This document shows positions 35,388 through 44,151 of a DNA stretch of 64,000 nucleotides, piece after piece. A program made the position numbers and the translations under genes. Under the pieces are notes generated by a model. It worked only from the letters and a program-made list of their open reading frames with translations, ran no database searches and was not told the DNA's origin. The number at the start of each line of letters is the position of its first letter. The stretch's first letter is position 1. This stretch comes from Butyrivibrio proteoclasticus (GTDB taxonomy: Bacteria > Bacillota > Clostridia > Lachnospirales > Lachnospiraceae): assembly GCF_900115735.1 (NCBI RefSeq), contig NZ_FOXO01000020.1, positions 16,197 to 80,196 on the forward strand, written 5' to 3'.

Positions 35388-35443
35388 AAATAGCTATGCG
35401 ACTTATTTCGTATTGGTAAAATAAGTCGCATAGCTATTTTTTT
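35388..35443 (+). terminator. Long terminator hairpin
   Basis: AAATAGCTATGCGACTTATTT in 35388-35408 pairs perfectly over 21 bp with 35418-35438, loop of 9 bases, then a T run. It directly abuts repeat copy 2. Confidence 0.9.
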
Positions 35444-35503
35444 ATTTTATATTCATTTGTTCGAGATAAAACATTTATGAGATCACTGGAAACTGTGCAT
35501 TTG

Positions 35504-35531
35504 TTGTTATATGAGCAAAGTTTGTTATAAT
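35504..35531 (+). promoter_or_regulatory. Promoter of glf
   Basis: TTGTTA (35504-35509), 16-base spacer, TATAAT (35526-35531), about 40 bases before the glf start. Confidence 0.6.
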
Positions 35532-35572
35532 GAAGTAGTTATTATTATAAGTTGAGAATAGGAGAAAGTATC

Positions 35573-36772
35573 ATGAAATACGATTACTTGGTGGTTGGAG
35601 CAGGACTTTTTGGGGCTGTGTTTGCACATGAGATGGCTGTTAAGGGCAAGAACGTTCTTGTTATTGATAGAAGAGATCATATAGCCGGTAATATATATAC
35701 TGAAAATAAAATGGGGATTAATGTGCATAAGTATGGTGCGCATATTTTTCATACTTCTGATAAAGAAGTGTGGGAGTATGTTAATAGGTTTGCTGAGTTC
35801 AATAACTACATTAACTGTCCTGTAGCTTCATATAAGGATGAACTTTATAATCTGCCATTCAATATGAATACATTCAGCAAAATGTGGGGGATTAAGACTC
35901 CTGCTGAGGCTAAGGCTATTATTGATAAACAGGCAGGCGAAGAAATAGAGAGAATGAATCAGGAAAAGGGAACAACAGAGTTCGTTGCTGATAACCTTGA
36001 AGAACAGGCTCTTTCTCTTGCAGGAAGAGATATCTATGAGAAGCTTGTAAAGGGTTATACGGAAAAGCAGTGGGGAAGAGATTGTAAGGAGCTTCCGGCC
36101 TTTATCATAAAGAGGCTTCCTATGAGATATATTTATGATAACAATTATTTTAATGACAGATATCAGGGTATTCCTATAGGAGGTTATACAGCACTTGTTG
36201 AGAAGCTTCTTTTGATCAGAAAAGATGAGGAAGTACCATTTTTATCAGGATCTATAACTGTAAAGACAAATACTGATTATTATGATTTTGTCAAAATGGA
36301 TGGGAATATTCCTGTTCAGCCTTTTGAATCAGTAAGTGGAGACAGCTTCGATAAAATTTTATTTACAGGTATGATTGATGAGTTCTTTGGATATAAGCTG
36401 GGGACACTTGAATACAGATCACTTAGATTTGAAACAGAGGAGCTTCCGGAGGTTGATAACTATCAGGGTAACGCTGTTGTTAATTACACTGAAAGAGAGA
36501 TTCCTTATACAAGAATCATTGAACACAAGCATTTCGAGTATGGCAACGGTAAAGGAACTATTATAACAAGAGAGTACCCTGCAAACTGGAAACATGGTGA
36601 TGAACCATATTATCCAATGAATGATGAAAAGAATAATAATCTTTTTTCACAGTACACATCACTTGCAGGCGAGTACAACAATATCCTCTTTGGTGGAAGA
36701 CTGGGGCAGTACAAGTATTACAACATGGATCAGGTTATAAGAGCAGCACTTGACATGGTTGCAGAACAGTGA
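35573..36772 (+). CDS. glf: UDP-galactopyranose mutase
   Basis: FAD enzyme that interconverts UDP-galactopyranose and UDP-galactofuranose, supplying Galf for surface glycans. The FAD-binding start YDYLVVGAGLFGAVFAHEM is followed by VLVIDRRDHIAGNIYTE, the substrate region KYGAHIFHTSDKEVWEYVNRF, GYTEKQWGRDCKELP and the C-terminal GRLGQYKYYNMDQVI. 399 residues from the ATG at 35573 (AGGAG 9 bases upstream); the longer frame to 35552 lacks a site. It is single-gene, behind its own promoter. Confidence 0.96.
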   Translation: MKYDYLVVGAGLFGAVFAHEMAVKGKNVLVIDRRDHIAGNIYTENKMGINVHKYGAHIFHTSDKEVWEYVNRFAEFNNYINCPVASYKDELYNLPFNMNTFSKMWGIKTPAEAKAIIDKQAGEEIERMNQEKGTTEFVADNLEEQALSLAGRDIYEKLVKGYTEKQWGRDCKELPAFIIKRLPMRYIYDNNYFNDRYQGIPIGGYTALVEKLLLIRKDEEVPFLSGSITVKTNTDYYDFVKMDGNIPVQPFESVSGDSFDKILFTGMIDEFFGYKLGTLEYRSLRFETEELPEVDNYQGNAVVNYTEREIPYTRIIEHKHFEYGNGKGTIITREYPANWKHGDEPYYPMNDEKNNNLFSQYTSLAGEYNNILFGGRLGQYKYYNMDQVIRAALDMVAEQ

Positions 36773-36955
36773 AACGTTTGCAATAATTTATACTTTTTTA
36801 ATTTTTATTTTGAATATGTTTATTGACTTATTGGCAAGTTTAGGTAAATATATAAGTAACTAAATGTGGCTAGGTGTGCCCTCGCGCGGCAGATGCCAAA
36901 GGATTGGCAGAGGAAAGGACTCGTGCGTTATCAAGGAAGAAAGGAGGGGCTACAT

Positions 36956-38260
36956 ATGGCAGGTGTTTCTTTAAATGGTGTTTATAACCATTTCATACAA
37001 GATTATGTATCTAAAGATGTTACGCAGGCTGATGCACATCGTAAGGATGAGCTTCGAGATGTGTATAAATCTATTGCCAAAATCAATAAACAGTCCCCTC
37101 TGTATTTGCTAACGGATGACGATATAACTCGCAACGATGCGATTGAGATAAAAGAAAAGGCCAGGCTTCTTCAAGGTAAAATTTTTGGGCTTAGTAATCA
37201 GGAAGATAAGACTTCGCTTAATCATACCTCTGCGTTTACGACAGATGATGCAAAGGTAGAGGCTTCTTATATCGGAAGAACACCCGATGATGATGTTGGA
37301 AATGCAGGATTTGATATTGAGATCTCACAGTTGGCAACTAGTCAGATTAATACGGGAAGATTTTTGGTCAAGGATTCTTCGACAGTTCTTTTGCCTGAAA
37401 ATTATGCATTTGACGTCAGGATTGACAAGCAGGAGTATGAGTTCCAGTTTAGTGTTTATCAATCAGACAAGAATATAGATGTTTTACAGAGGCTTGAAAA
37501 GCTTATAAATAGAGCCGGTATAGGATTAAATGCTGAAGTTGTTGAAAGTAGCGATAATAGAGCTGCGCTTCAGATTGGAAGTGCGCGCACCGGTATAAGA
37601 AATGGCGAGACCAGCCAGTTTGAGATTTATGAGTCTGGAGGTGAACTATCAACAGGTTCAGTCGAGGCATTGGGGCTTGATCAGATATCTTCACCCGCTG
37701 CGAATGCGCACTTTACATTGAATGGCGAAGATAGAATAGCGATATCTAATCACTTTACGGTAGGCGGTAAGTTCGATATTCAAATTAAAGATGTCACTAC
37801 ATCCCCGGTAAATGTCGGGTTGAAAAGAGATAATGAAGCACTGGTTAAGCATATCTCATCTCTTGTCGATAATTATAATAGATTTATACTTGAAGCGTCC
37901 GGCAAACAGGATGCGAAGTTTAAGAGTGACAAGCTTAAGGCTGAAGCTGTGAGCATAGCGAGGCAGCATATGTCGTCTATAGAGGATATGGGTATAAAGC
38001 TTGAGGGCGATGGAACTATTTCTATAGATGATGAAATGCTCAGGCAGGCGGTTGCAGGACTTCAAAATGATGAAATGCTAAAGCCGATCAAGAATTTTAC
38101 AGATGCACTTATAAACAAGGCAAAAGATATAGCGGTCGATCCTATGAAGTATGTTGAAAGACCGGTTGTTAATTATAAGAATCCGGACAGCAATGACAAT
38201 ACTTTATCTCCGTATATTACAAGCGAGTACTCAGGAATGATGTTCAATAATTATTGCTGA
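36956..38260 (+). CDS. FliD-like flagellar cap protein
   Basis: 434 residues. The N-terminus MAGVSLNGVYNHFIQDYVSKD is followed by beta-rich D2/D3-like parts (FDIEISQLATSQINTGRFL; FTVGGKFDIQIKD). The C-terminal part has the helical FliD pattern: LVDNYNRFILEASG ... LEGDGTISIDDEMLRQAV ... FTDALINKAKDIAVDPMKYVERPVVNYKNP, ending SPYITSEYSGMMFNNYC. It lacks canonical FliD length in the middle. The start at 36956 follows AGGAGG; the frame back to 36866 is leader. It probably caps the flagellum or binds flagellin, here next to glycan genes. Confidence 0.65.
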   Translation: MAGVSLNGVYNHFIQDYVSKDVTQADAHRKDELRDVYKSIAKINKQSPLYLLTDDDITRNDAIEIKEKARLLQGKIFGLSNQEDKTSLNHTSAFTTDDAKVEASYIGRTPDDDVGNAGFDIEISQLATSQINTGRFLVKDSSTVLLPENYAFDVRIDKQEYEFQFSVYQSDKNIDVLQRLEKLINRAGIGLNAEVVESSDNRAALQIGSARTGIRNGETSQFEIYESGGELSTGSVEALGLDQISSPAANAHFTLNGEDRIAISNHFTVGGKFDIQIKDVTTSPVNVGLKRDNEALVKHISSLVDNYNRFILEASGKQDAKFKSDKLKAEAVSIARQHMSSIEDMGIKLEGDGTISIDDEMLRQAVAGLQNDEMLKPIKNFTDALINKAKDIAVDPMKYVERPVVNYKNPDSNDNTLSPYITSEYSGMMFNNYC

Positions 38261-38311
38261 GATCGCGCTTAAGTTACCTTTTCTGCAGGAAGGTGACTTG
38301 AAATTATATAT

Positions 38312-38346
38312 AGAAGCGGTATACATCATGTGTATGCCGCTTCTTT
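38312..38346 (+). terminator. Terminator of the FliD-like gene
   Basis: AGAAGCGGTATACA (38312-38325) and TGTATGCCGCTTCT (38331-38344) form a 14-bp stem with one G-T pair. The T tail is short. Confidence 0.7.
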
Positions 38347-38442
38347 GCGTTTGGCTTTACTTTGAAAAGCGTTGTTTTGCTCAGATGCGGTTTGTGGGGA
38401 TGGCTTGTATCGTGTATAATGGCGTAAGTGAGGTAAATACTG

Positions 38443-40356
38443 ATGATATTTTGGACGACAGTTGCGGCTATGTTGGCTTTAAGTATTTGCATAGCTGATA
38501 GATATAAGGTTAGTATTGGGGATGGAATAGCACTATCAGGCGCCACGACAATTTTGCTTCTTTATATTCTTGCTTTTTTCAGGGGAATGAAGCTTATAGG
38601 AGTTGTTGGACTTGTGTTTGTTGTGGTGATTCTGTTGGGGAGTTTTTTTTCTGCTAAGAAAAATAATGCGGAAAAGACCACAAAAAAAGAGCCTTTTTGT
38701 GGATTTTCATTAAAAATATATGCGCTGGATCCCTTATTTATCATGTTTGTTGCAGTTGTAGCAATAGTTACAATACTTACAAGGCAGCAGGTGTTTTCAT
38801 GGTGGGATGATATTAATTTTTGGTCATCTGATGCAAAACAGCTTTTTTATATGAATGGATTTCCGGGAAAATATGGAAATGTTTCTCCTGAATTTGGGGA
38901 TTATCCACCGGTCACATCTATATTTAAATGGCTTTTTTTACAGATCAGCTCTGGCAGTTATAATGAGAGTCTTCAATTTGCTGGCTATTTTTCACTGAAC
39001 CTCATTTTTCTTATGCCTCTTGCAGGCAAATTAAGAAAGTGGATAGGGGATGGATGGGGGGTCGGAGCCTTAAAAAAAACAACTCTTCAGGTGACCTCCT
39101 TTGCGGTGGTAGCGCTATTGCCTGGTGTATTTAATGGGATAATCTATTACGGAACACCGGCTGATATAACCATGGGAATAGTGTATGGAGCGCTTCTTCT
39201 TGCTATTTATGATCAGGATATTGTTGATGAAAGTTTTTACTATGTCAGGATTGCTCTTTATTCTTCGGTTCTTTTTTTGACTAAATCCGTGGGCATTGAG
39301 TGGGCGATATTTGCATTCCTGTTTTACCTGTTTACCCGGAAAAAGAGCTGGAAAATACTGATATCCTGTGCTGTGTCTGGTGGCTTTTATATGAGCTGGC
39401 TTTTGTTCTGTTTTATAAATAGAAGAGTTGCAAAGCTGACAGGAGCAGGACTACGTATGGCGACTTCAGGTACTTATACTGCACCTCAGAACACTTTGGA
39501 AAAGGCCGGGTATTTTATAGAAGGCTTCTGGACAATGCCGATGCATGCGGATTCAAATCTTACATTTGATATTTCAACGGGGGCGGCAGTATTGATCCTT
39601 GCGGCATTTCTTTTTGCTTTAAAAAGAAGTGGAATCCTGAATGCGGTGGAGGCAAAGAAGATAGGAATTTTTCTTGGAATATCAGGACTTTTATGCTATG
39701 GAATCATATTCCTTGCACATATTTCCATTTTTCAGACGGAAGATCAGTATCTCGACGCCTATGCAATGGCGGTTTCCATTTCCAGATATGCTTGTCCGTT
39801 TACTCTTGGTGGTTTTTATCTTATTATGGGAGTCTTTTGTAATGGATGTAGTAAAGTCTCTCTTAAAATCAGTAAGCGGATTGGTATTGCATTTCTTATG
39901 TTTGTTCTTTTGACAGCAGATTATACAGGCGTATACAAGCATTTGTGGGGATACAGAAAAAGTGTAGAGGAAAATATAAAATATTGTTATGATATGGTTG
40001 ACGATGAGGGAAGAATCCTGGTGGATAACCTTGTTCAAAACGAGAGCCTTTGGGGAAAACGAGTTCTTGTCATGAGAGACGGGCATACATATACGTGGGT
40101 TCATGATACTTACATTAGTAAAGAGGCTTCGCCTGTGGCTTTGGTTTATGATGGCTATCTTGCAGAACAGGAAAGCTTTGGGGATATGGCAAACAAGATA
40201 TTAACAAGCCATGCTTCATATTTATATGTGGAAGATGTGGATGGAACGGCAGCAGAGCTTTTTGATCCACTGATGAAGAATGGAGAAAAATTTATTCCAA
40301 GTACCGTTTATAAAATTGAAATAAGTGAAAAAGGAGTTGTTCTTACTTCAATATGA
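38443..40356 (+). CDS. Polytopic membrane protein, GT-C glycosyltransferase-like
   Basis: 637 residues with about twelve helices. After helix 3 an extracytoplasmic loop carries an acidic motif (FSWWDDINFWSSDAKQLFYMNGFPGKY), and GDYPPVTSIFKW follows. This layout fits GT-C lipid-sugar-dependent transferases such as PMT/ArnT relatives, where the first loop Asp residues are catalytic. The C-terminal 140 residues are a soluble extracytoplasmic domain. It overlaps the following GT2-GtrA gene by 4 bases, which supports a joint role: the latter can make the polyprenyl-phosphate sugar that this enzyme would use. Confidence 0.6.
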   Translation: MIFWTTVAAMLALSICIADRYKVSIGDGIALSGATTILLLYILAFFRGMKLIGVVGLVFVVVILLGSFFSAKKNNAEKTTKKEPFCGFSLKIYALDPLFIMFVAVVAIVTILTRQQVFSWWDDINFWSSDAKQLFYMNGFPGKYGNVSPEFGDYPPVTSIFKWLFLQISSGSYNESLQFAGYFSLNLIFLMPLAGKLRKWIGDGWGVGALKKTTLQVTSFAVVALLPGVFNGIIYYGTPADITMGIVYGALLLAIYDQDIVDESFYYVRIALYSSVLFLTKSVGIEWAIFAFLFYLFTRKKSWKILISCAVSGGFYMSWLLFCFINRRVAKLTGAGLRMATSGTYTAPQNTLEKAGYFIEGFWTMPMHADSNLTFDISTGAAVLILAAFLFALKRSGILNAVEAKKIGIFLGISGLLCYGIIFLAHISIFQTEDQYLDAYAMAVSISRYACPFTLGGFYLIMGVFCNGCSKVSLKISKRIGIAFLMFVLLTADYTGVYKHLWGYRKSVEENIKYCYDMVDDEGRILVDNLVQNESLWGKRVLVMRDGHTYTWVHDTYISKEASPVALVYDGYLAEQESFGDMANKILTSHASYLYVEDVDGTAAELFDPLMKNGEKFIPSTVYKIEISEKGVVLTSI

Positions 40357-41399
40357 TTACACCGATTATTATCCCGGCTTACGAACCGGATGAGAAACTG
40401 ATAAAGCTTGTGGATGAATTGAATAGTGCTTTGGTAAGACCGATCATTGTTGTAAATGATGGCTCGGACAAAGAAAGATTCGGACACGTTTTTAAAAGCG
40501 TTAAAGAGAGAGGGGCTATTGTTCTTGAACATGCGGTCAATATGGGAAAGGGCAGGGCGCTTAAGACTGCTTTTAACTATTGCCTTAATGAATATGAGGA
40601 TCTGGCAGGAGTGATAACTGCTGATTCTGATGGACAGCACACTGTTTCTGATATTAAAAAGTGTAAGGGAGCTCTTTTAGCTGATTCTGGAGCTCTTGTA
40701 CTGGGCGTGAGAAACTTTGATGAAGGCGGAATACCTGCAAGGTCTGTATTTGGAAACAAGTTGACACGCATGATAATGAAACTGCTTGTGGGGCTATCGA
40801 TAAGTGATACTCAGACAGGGCTCAGGGGAATTGGTACTTGCTTTATGAAATATCTTTTGACTGAAGATGGAGAGCGCTTTGAATTTGAGACCAACATGCT
40901 GATAGCAACAAAGGATCAGGGGATTAATATTATTGAGGTACCTATAAGTACAATATATTTAGAAGAAAATAAGTCGAGTCATTTTAATCCGATAGTAGAT
41001 TCAATAAGGATTTATGCAATATTCCTTAAGTTTTTATTTTCTTCTTTGTCATCAAGTGTTGTTGATATAGTGATGTTCAGTATATTCTGTGCTATCTTTA
41101 GGAATGTTCCAACGGCGATAGGATATATCATGCTTTCAACGATTCTTGCCAGGATTATTTCTGCAATTTACAATTTTGCTATTAACTATGGAATTGTGTT
41201 CAAAGGAAAAGGAAGTAAAATAAATGCTGCAATAAAATATTTTGCGCTTGCAGTTTGCATTATGTTATTGAGTGGCTTCTTTGTAACGATAGGACATGGA
41301 TTGTTTGGCGACGTGCCGGAAATAGTTGTGAAGGTACCTGTTGATTGTTTGCTTTTTTTACTCAGCTTTATCGTTCAGAGGGAAATTGTTTATAAATAA
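40353..41399 (+). CDS. GT2 (DPM-like) glycosyltransferase fused to GtrA
   Basis: Residues 1-215: GT2 domain of the dolichyl-phosphate mannosyltransferase kind (ITPIIIPAYEPDEKLIKLVDEL, VVNDGSD, ITADSDGQHTVSDI, DTQTGLRGIG). Residues 225-348: four-helix GtrA domain (FLKFLFSSLSSSVVDIVMFSIFC ... NYGIVFKGKGSKINAAIKYF). The two parts are often separate genes and here form one protein. It is expected to make and flip a polyprenyl-phosphate-linked sugar. The start overlaps the stop of the GT-C-like gene (ATGA). Confidence 0.87.
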   Translation: MITPIIIPAYEPDEKLIKLVDELNSALVRPIIVVNDGSDKERFGHVFKSVKERGAIVLEHAVNMGKGRALKTAFNYCLNEYEDLAGVITADSDGQHTVSDIKKCKGALLADSGALVLGVRNFDEGGIPARSVFGNKLTRMIMKLLVGLSISDTQTGLRGIGTCFMKYLLTEDGERFEFETNMLIATKDQGINIIEVPISTIYLEENKSSHFNPIVDSIRIYAIFLKFLFSSLSSSVVDIVMFSIFCAIFRNVPTAIGYIMLSTILARIISAIYNFAINYGIVFKGKGSKINAAIKYFALAVCIMLLSGFFVTIGHGLFGDVPEIVVKVPVDCLLFLLSFIVQREIVYK

Positions 41400-41407
41400 A
41401 AAAGTCA

Positions 41408-41436
41408 TTGACTAAGATTAGTTACTATGATATATT
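41408..41436 (+). promoter_or_regulatory. Promoter of rpmG-secE-nusG
   Basis: TTGACT (41408-41413), exact 17-base spacer, TATATT (41431-41436). The leader to rpmG is about 90 bases and contains a T8 run. Confidence 0.75.
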
Positions 41437-41533
41437 AAACAAGCGACTAAAGATTTACGTCTTTTTTTTATGCAAAAAAATGATGATAAAAGGCGCAAAG
41501 TTAAGATAATTAGAACACACCGGAGGTGAGATT

Positions 41534-41683
41534 ATGCGTACAAGAATTACATTAGCATGTACAGACTGCAAGAATCGTAACTATGACACAACAAAGGATA
41601 AGAAGACACATCCTGATCGTGTTGAGATGAAGAAGTACTGCCCATTCTGCAAGAAGCATACATTACACAAGGAAACAAAGTAA
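41534..41683 (+). CDS. rpmG: 50S ribosomal protein L33
   Basis: 49 residues: [19 protein letters not shown] ... [15 protein letters not shown]. The four cysteines in two CxxC pairs mark the zinc-binding (C+) form of L33. GGAGG is 8 bases upstream. It heads the secE-nusG transcript, the usual Firmicutes order, with 32 bases to secE. Confidence 0.97.
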   Translation: MRTRITLACTDCKNRNYDTTKDKKTHPDRVEMKKYCPFCKKHTLHKETK

Positions 41684-41715
41684 TTTCATTCCTTATTAGG
41701 AGGGAGACTGCGGGT

Positions 41716-42012
41716 ATGGAAGAGACCAAGGTAGTAGATAATAAGTCTGAGCAGACTAAGAGCTCTTCTGCCAAGAAAAACAAGAAATCAAAGAACGGAC
41801 TTCTTGGAAAGATCGGTGCAGTGATCACTAAGATAGGTGATTTCTTTACTGGGGTTAAGGCGGAGTTTGGCAAGATTATTTGGCCAACAAAGGATGATGT
41901 GATTAAGCAGACAACGGCTGTTGTTGTAGTGTCAATAATTTGTTGTGCTCTTATAGCTGTATTGGACTATGCGTTTGAATATGGTATGAATTTCATAACA
42001 TCTATATTCTAA
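41716..42012 (+). CDS. secE: Preprotein translocase subunit SecE
   Basis: 98 residues: a Lys/Ser-rich cytoplasmic head, then the conserved amphipathic segment FFTGVKAEFGKIIWPTKDDVIKQTTAVV and one membrane helix (IICCALIAVLDYAFEYGM). This is the short, single-helix SecE of Gram-positives. AGGAGG precedes the ATG. It lies between rpmG and nusG as expected. Confidence 0.96.
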   Translation: MEETKVVDNKSEQTKSSSAKKNKKSKNGLLGKIGAVITKIGDFFTGVKAEFGKIIWPTKDDVIKQTTAVVVVSIICCALIAVLDYAFEYGMNFITSIF

Positions 42013-42027
42013 TTTAAAGGAGATAAT

Positions 42028-42651
42028 ATGTCAGAAGAAATGGAAAAATCTTTTGAATCTGATGAGCAGTTTGAAAATGCAGAAGCTCCTGTTAATGAGG
42101 AGATTGAAACTCCTGCTGCAGAGCCTGTAAATGAGAATGCTCATTGGTATGTTGTTCATACATATTCAGGATATGAGAACAAAGTAAAGGCCAATCTTGA
42201 GAGCGCTATTGTTAATAGACATCTTGAGAATCAGATTTTTGAGGTTAGAGTTCCTCTGCAGGATGTTGTTGAAGTTAAGAATGGTGTGCGCAAGAATGTG
42301 CAGAGAAAAATGTTTCCTGGTTATGTCCTTGTTAACATGGATATGAATGATGAAACTTGGTACGTAGTTCGTAATACACGTGGAGTTACAGGCTTCGTTG
42401 GACCGGGAAGTAAACCAGTTCCGCTTACAGATGCAGAGATTAAACCTCTCGGAATCAAGACTGACACAATTTCTGTTGATTTCTCGGTTGGAGATGAAAT
42501 TGCTGTTGTTGCCGGTGTTTGGAAAGACACTGCCGGTGTTGTTCAAAGAATGGACTTTGGCAAACAGACAGCTACGATCAATGTTGATTTGTTTGGTCGT
42601 GAGACTCCGGTTGAGATTAGTTTTGCGGAAGTTAGAAAGATTGATTCATAA
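42028..42651 (+). CDS. nusG: Transcription termination/antitermination factor NusG
   Basis: NGN domain (HWYVVHTYSGYENKVKANLESAIVNR ... MFPGYVLVNMDMNDETWYVVRNTRGVTGFVG) and C-terminal KOW domain (GDEIAVVAGVWKDTAGVVQRMDFGKQTATINVDLFGRETPVEISF). An acidic extension of about 40 residues (rich in Glu, Asn) precedes the NGN domain and is longer than in E. coli. AAAGGAG sits before the ATG; 15 bases separate it from secE. Confidence 0.97.
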   Translation: MSEEMEKSFESDEQFENAEAPVNEEIETPAAEPVNENAHWYVVHTYSGYENKVKANLESAIVNRHLENQIFEVRVPLQDVVEVKNGVRKNVQRKMFPGYVLVNMDMNDETWYVVRNTRGVTGFVGPGSKPVPLTDAEIKPLGIKTDTISVDFSVGDEIAVVAGVWKDTAGVVQRMDFGKQTATINVDLFGRETPVEISFAEVRKIDS

Positions 42652-42686
42652 TTGATATGATATTCGATGCGTGAGCATTTGAATAT

Positions 42687-42870
42687 AAATTGCAATCATT
42701 AGATTGCACGTAACCGCTGAGTGGGAGCGACTCCCATCATGCGTCTTTCACATGATGGTGGAGTCGCCCCTGTGAAAAGTCCCAGACTCGTTTTTTTTGA
42801 GTCTGTTGGACTTGACCACGGGAGCAAAAACCGTATGGGAGTCGCGTCCGACCACATATTTTCAGGAGGT
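42687..42870 (+). promoter_or_regulatory. Structured leader of rplK-rplA with alternative pairings
   Basis: Hairpin TGCAATC/GATTGCA (about 42690-42707). Segment 42727-42735 (GCGACTCCC) can pair three ways: within TGGGAG-CGA-CTCCCA (42722-42736); as part of a 15-bp stem with 42751-42767; or over 9 bp with GGGAGTCGC at 42837-42845 near the ribosome binding site. A second hairpin pairs AGTCC-AGACTC with GAGTCT-GGACT (42778-42812) around a T8 loop. It is probably an L1-type autoregulatory leader, but the exact class is not recognised. Confidence 0.6.
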
Positions 42871-42876
42871 GCCATT

Positions 42877-43302
42877 ATGGCAAAGAAAGTCGAAGGATAC
42901 ATTAAGTTACAGATCCAGGCTGGTAAAGCAACACCAGCACCACCAGTTGGACCAGCACTTGGTCAGCATGGTGTAAACATCGTTGAATTTACAAAGCAGT
43001 TCAACGCTCAGACAGCAGATAAGGGTGATGTTATCATCCCTGTTGTTATCACAGTTTATGCAGACAGAAGTTTCACATTCATCACAAAAACTCCACCTGC
43101 TGCAGTTCTTCTTAAGAAGGCAGCTAAGATTCAGAAGGGTTCAGGAGTTCCTAACAAGACTAAGGTTGCAAAGATTTCTAAGGAAGAAATTAGAAAGATT
43201 GCAGAAACAAAGATGCCTGACCTCAATGCTGTTGATATCGATGGTGCTATGAGCATGATCGCTGGTACAGCACGTAGTATGGGAATCGTAGTAGAAGACT
43301 GA
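42877..43302 (+). CDS. rplK: 50S ribosomal protein L11
   Basis: 141 residues, full length: [43 protein letters not shown] ... [19 protein letters not shown]. The N-terminal thiopeptide-site prolines are intact. The start at 42877 follows AGGAGG; the frame that runs back to 42721 only crosses the leader. Thirteen bases separate it from rplA. Confidence 0.98.
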   Translation: MAKKVEGYIKLQIQAGKATPAPPVGPALGQHGVNIVEFTKQFNAQTADKGDVIIPVVITVYADRSFTFITKTPPAAVLLKKAAKIQKGSGVPNKTKVAKISKEEIRKIAETKMPDLNAVDIDGAMSMIAGTARSMGIVVED

Positions 43303-43315
43303 TGGAGGATGAGAG

Positions 43316-44005
43316 ATGAAACACGGAAAGAAATACGTTGAAGCTGCTAAGCTTATTGATAAGACACAGCAGTATGAAGCCGCTGATGCAATAGCTCTTG
43401 TTAAGAAGTCAGCTACTGCAAAATTTGATGAGACTGTAGAGGTTCACATCAGAACAGGTTGTGACAGCCGTCACGCTGATCAGCAGATCAGAGGTGCAGT
43501 TGTTCTTCCTAATGGAACAGGTAAGACTGTTAAAGTTCTTGTATTCGCTAAGGGCACAAAGCTTGACGAAGCTCAGGCTGCAGGTGCAGATTTCGTTGGT
43601 GGTGAGGAACTTATTCCAAAGATCCAGAACGAAGGATGGCTTGACTTTGATGTTGTTGTTGCAACACCTGACATGATGGGCGTTGTAGGACGTCTTGGTA
43701 AAGTTCTCGGACCTAAGGGTCTTATGCCAAACCCTAAGGCTGGTACAGTTACTATGGATGTTACAAAAGCAGTTAATGATATCAAGGCTGGTAAGATTGA
43801 GTACAGACTTGACAAGGCTAACATCATCCATGTTCCAGTTGGAAAAGCTTCTTTCTCAGAAGAGCAGCTTGAACAGAACTTTAACGCACTTATGGATGCT
43901 ATCTCAAAGGCTAAGCCTTCATCTGTAAAGGGTCAGTACCTCAAGAGCATTACTCTTGCTACAACAATGGGACCTGGCGTAAAGGTTGTATCTAACAAAT
44001 ATTAA
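43316..44005 (+). CDS. rplA: 50S ribosomal protein L1
   Basis: 229 residues: [31 protein letters not shown] ... [33 protein letters not shown] ... [21 protein letters not shown]1 builds the L1 stalk and in many bacteria represses its own operon by binding a leader that mimics its 23S site; the structured leader before rplK is the place to look. It is followed by a terminator rather than by rplJ. Confidence 0.98.
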   Translation: MKHGKKYVEAAKLIDKTQQYEAADAIALVKKSATAKFDETVEVHIRTGCDSRHADQQIRGAVVLPNGTGKTVKVLVFAKGTKLDEAQAAGADFVGGEELIPKIQNEGWLDFDVVVATPDMMGVVGRLGKVLGPKGLMPNPKAGTVTMDVTKAVNDIKAGKIEYRLDKANIIHVPVGKASFSEEQLEQNFNALMDAISKAKPSSVKGQYLKSITLATTMGPGVKVVSNKY

Positions 44006-44023
44006 TTTGCATAGGCGCAAGTT

Positions 44024-44056
44024 AGGAGCGAATCGTTTTACGATTCGCTCCTTTTT
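44024..44056 (+). terminator. Terminator of rplK-rplA
   Basis: AGGAGCGAATCG and CGATTCGCTCCT form a 12-bp stem with a TTTTA loop and a T tail. Confidence 0.9.
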
Positions 44057-44107
44057 ATTGTAACAGAAGGCTACAGATTGATGATTGTATATAAATTCAT
44101 TTACTTG

Positions 44108-44145
44108 TTGCAAAAATAGAAAGACACAATATATTGTGATATTAT
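44108..44145 (+). promoter_or_regulatory. Candidate promoter of the capA-like gene, short leader
   Basis: TTGCAA (44108-44113), 16-base spacer, TATATT (44130-44135); a second -10-like TATTAT is at 44140-44145. The ATG is at 44152 with no Shine-Dalgarno, so the message would have a leader of about ten bases or fewer. Confidence 0.4.
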
Positions 44146-44151
44146 AAGATA

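Noticed and set aside
42450..42530. Antisense frames over nusG, tuf, rpoB and fusA as possible genes
   Set aside because: They mirror highly biased codon use of strongly expressed genes and show no start signals or protein-like features.
42721..42876. N-terminal extension of L11
   Set aside because: The open frame covers a hairpin-rich leader; AGGAGG and family length place the start at 42877.
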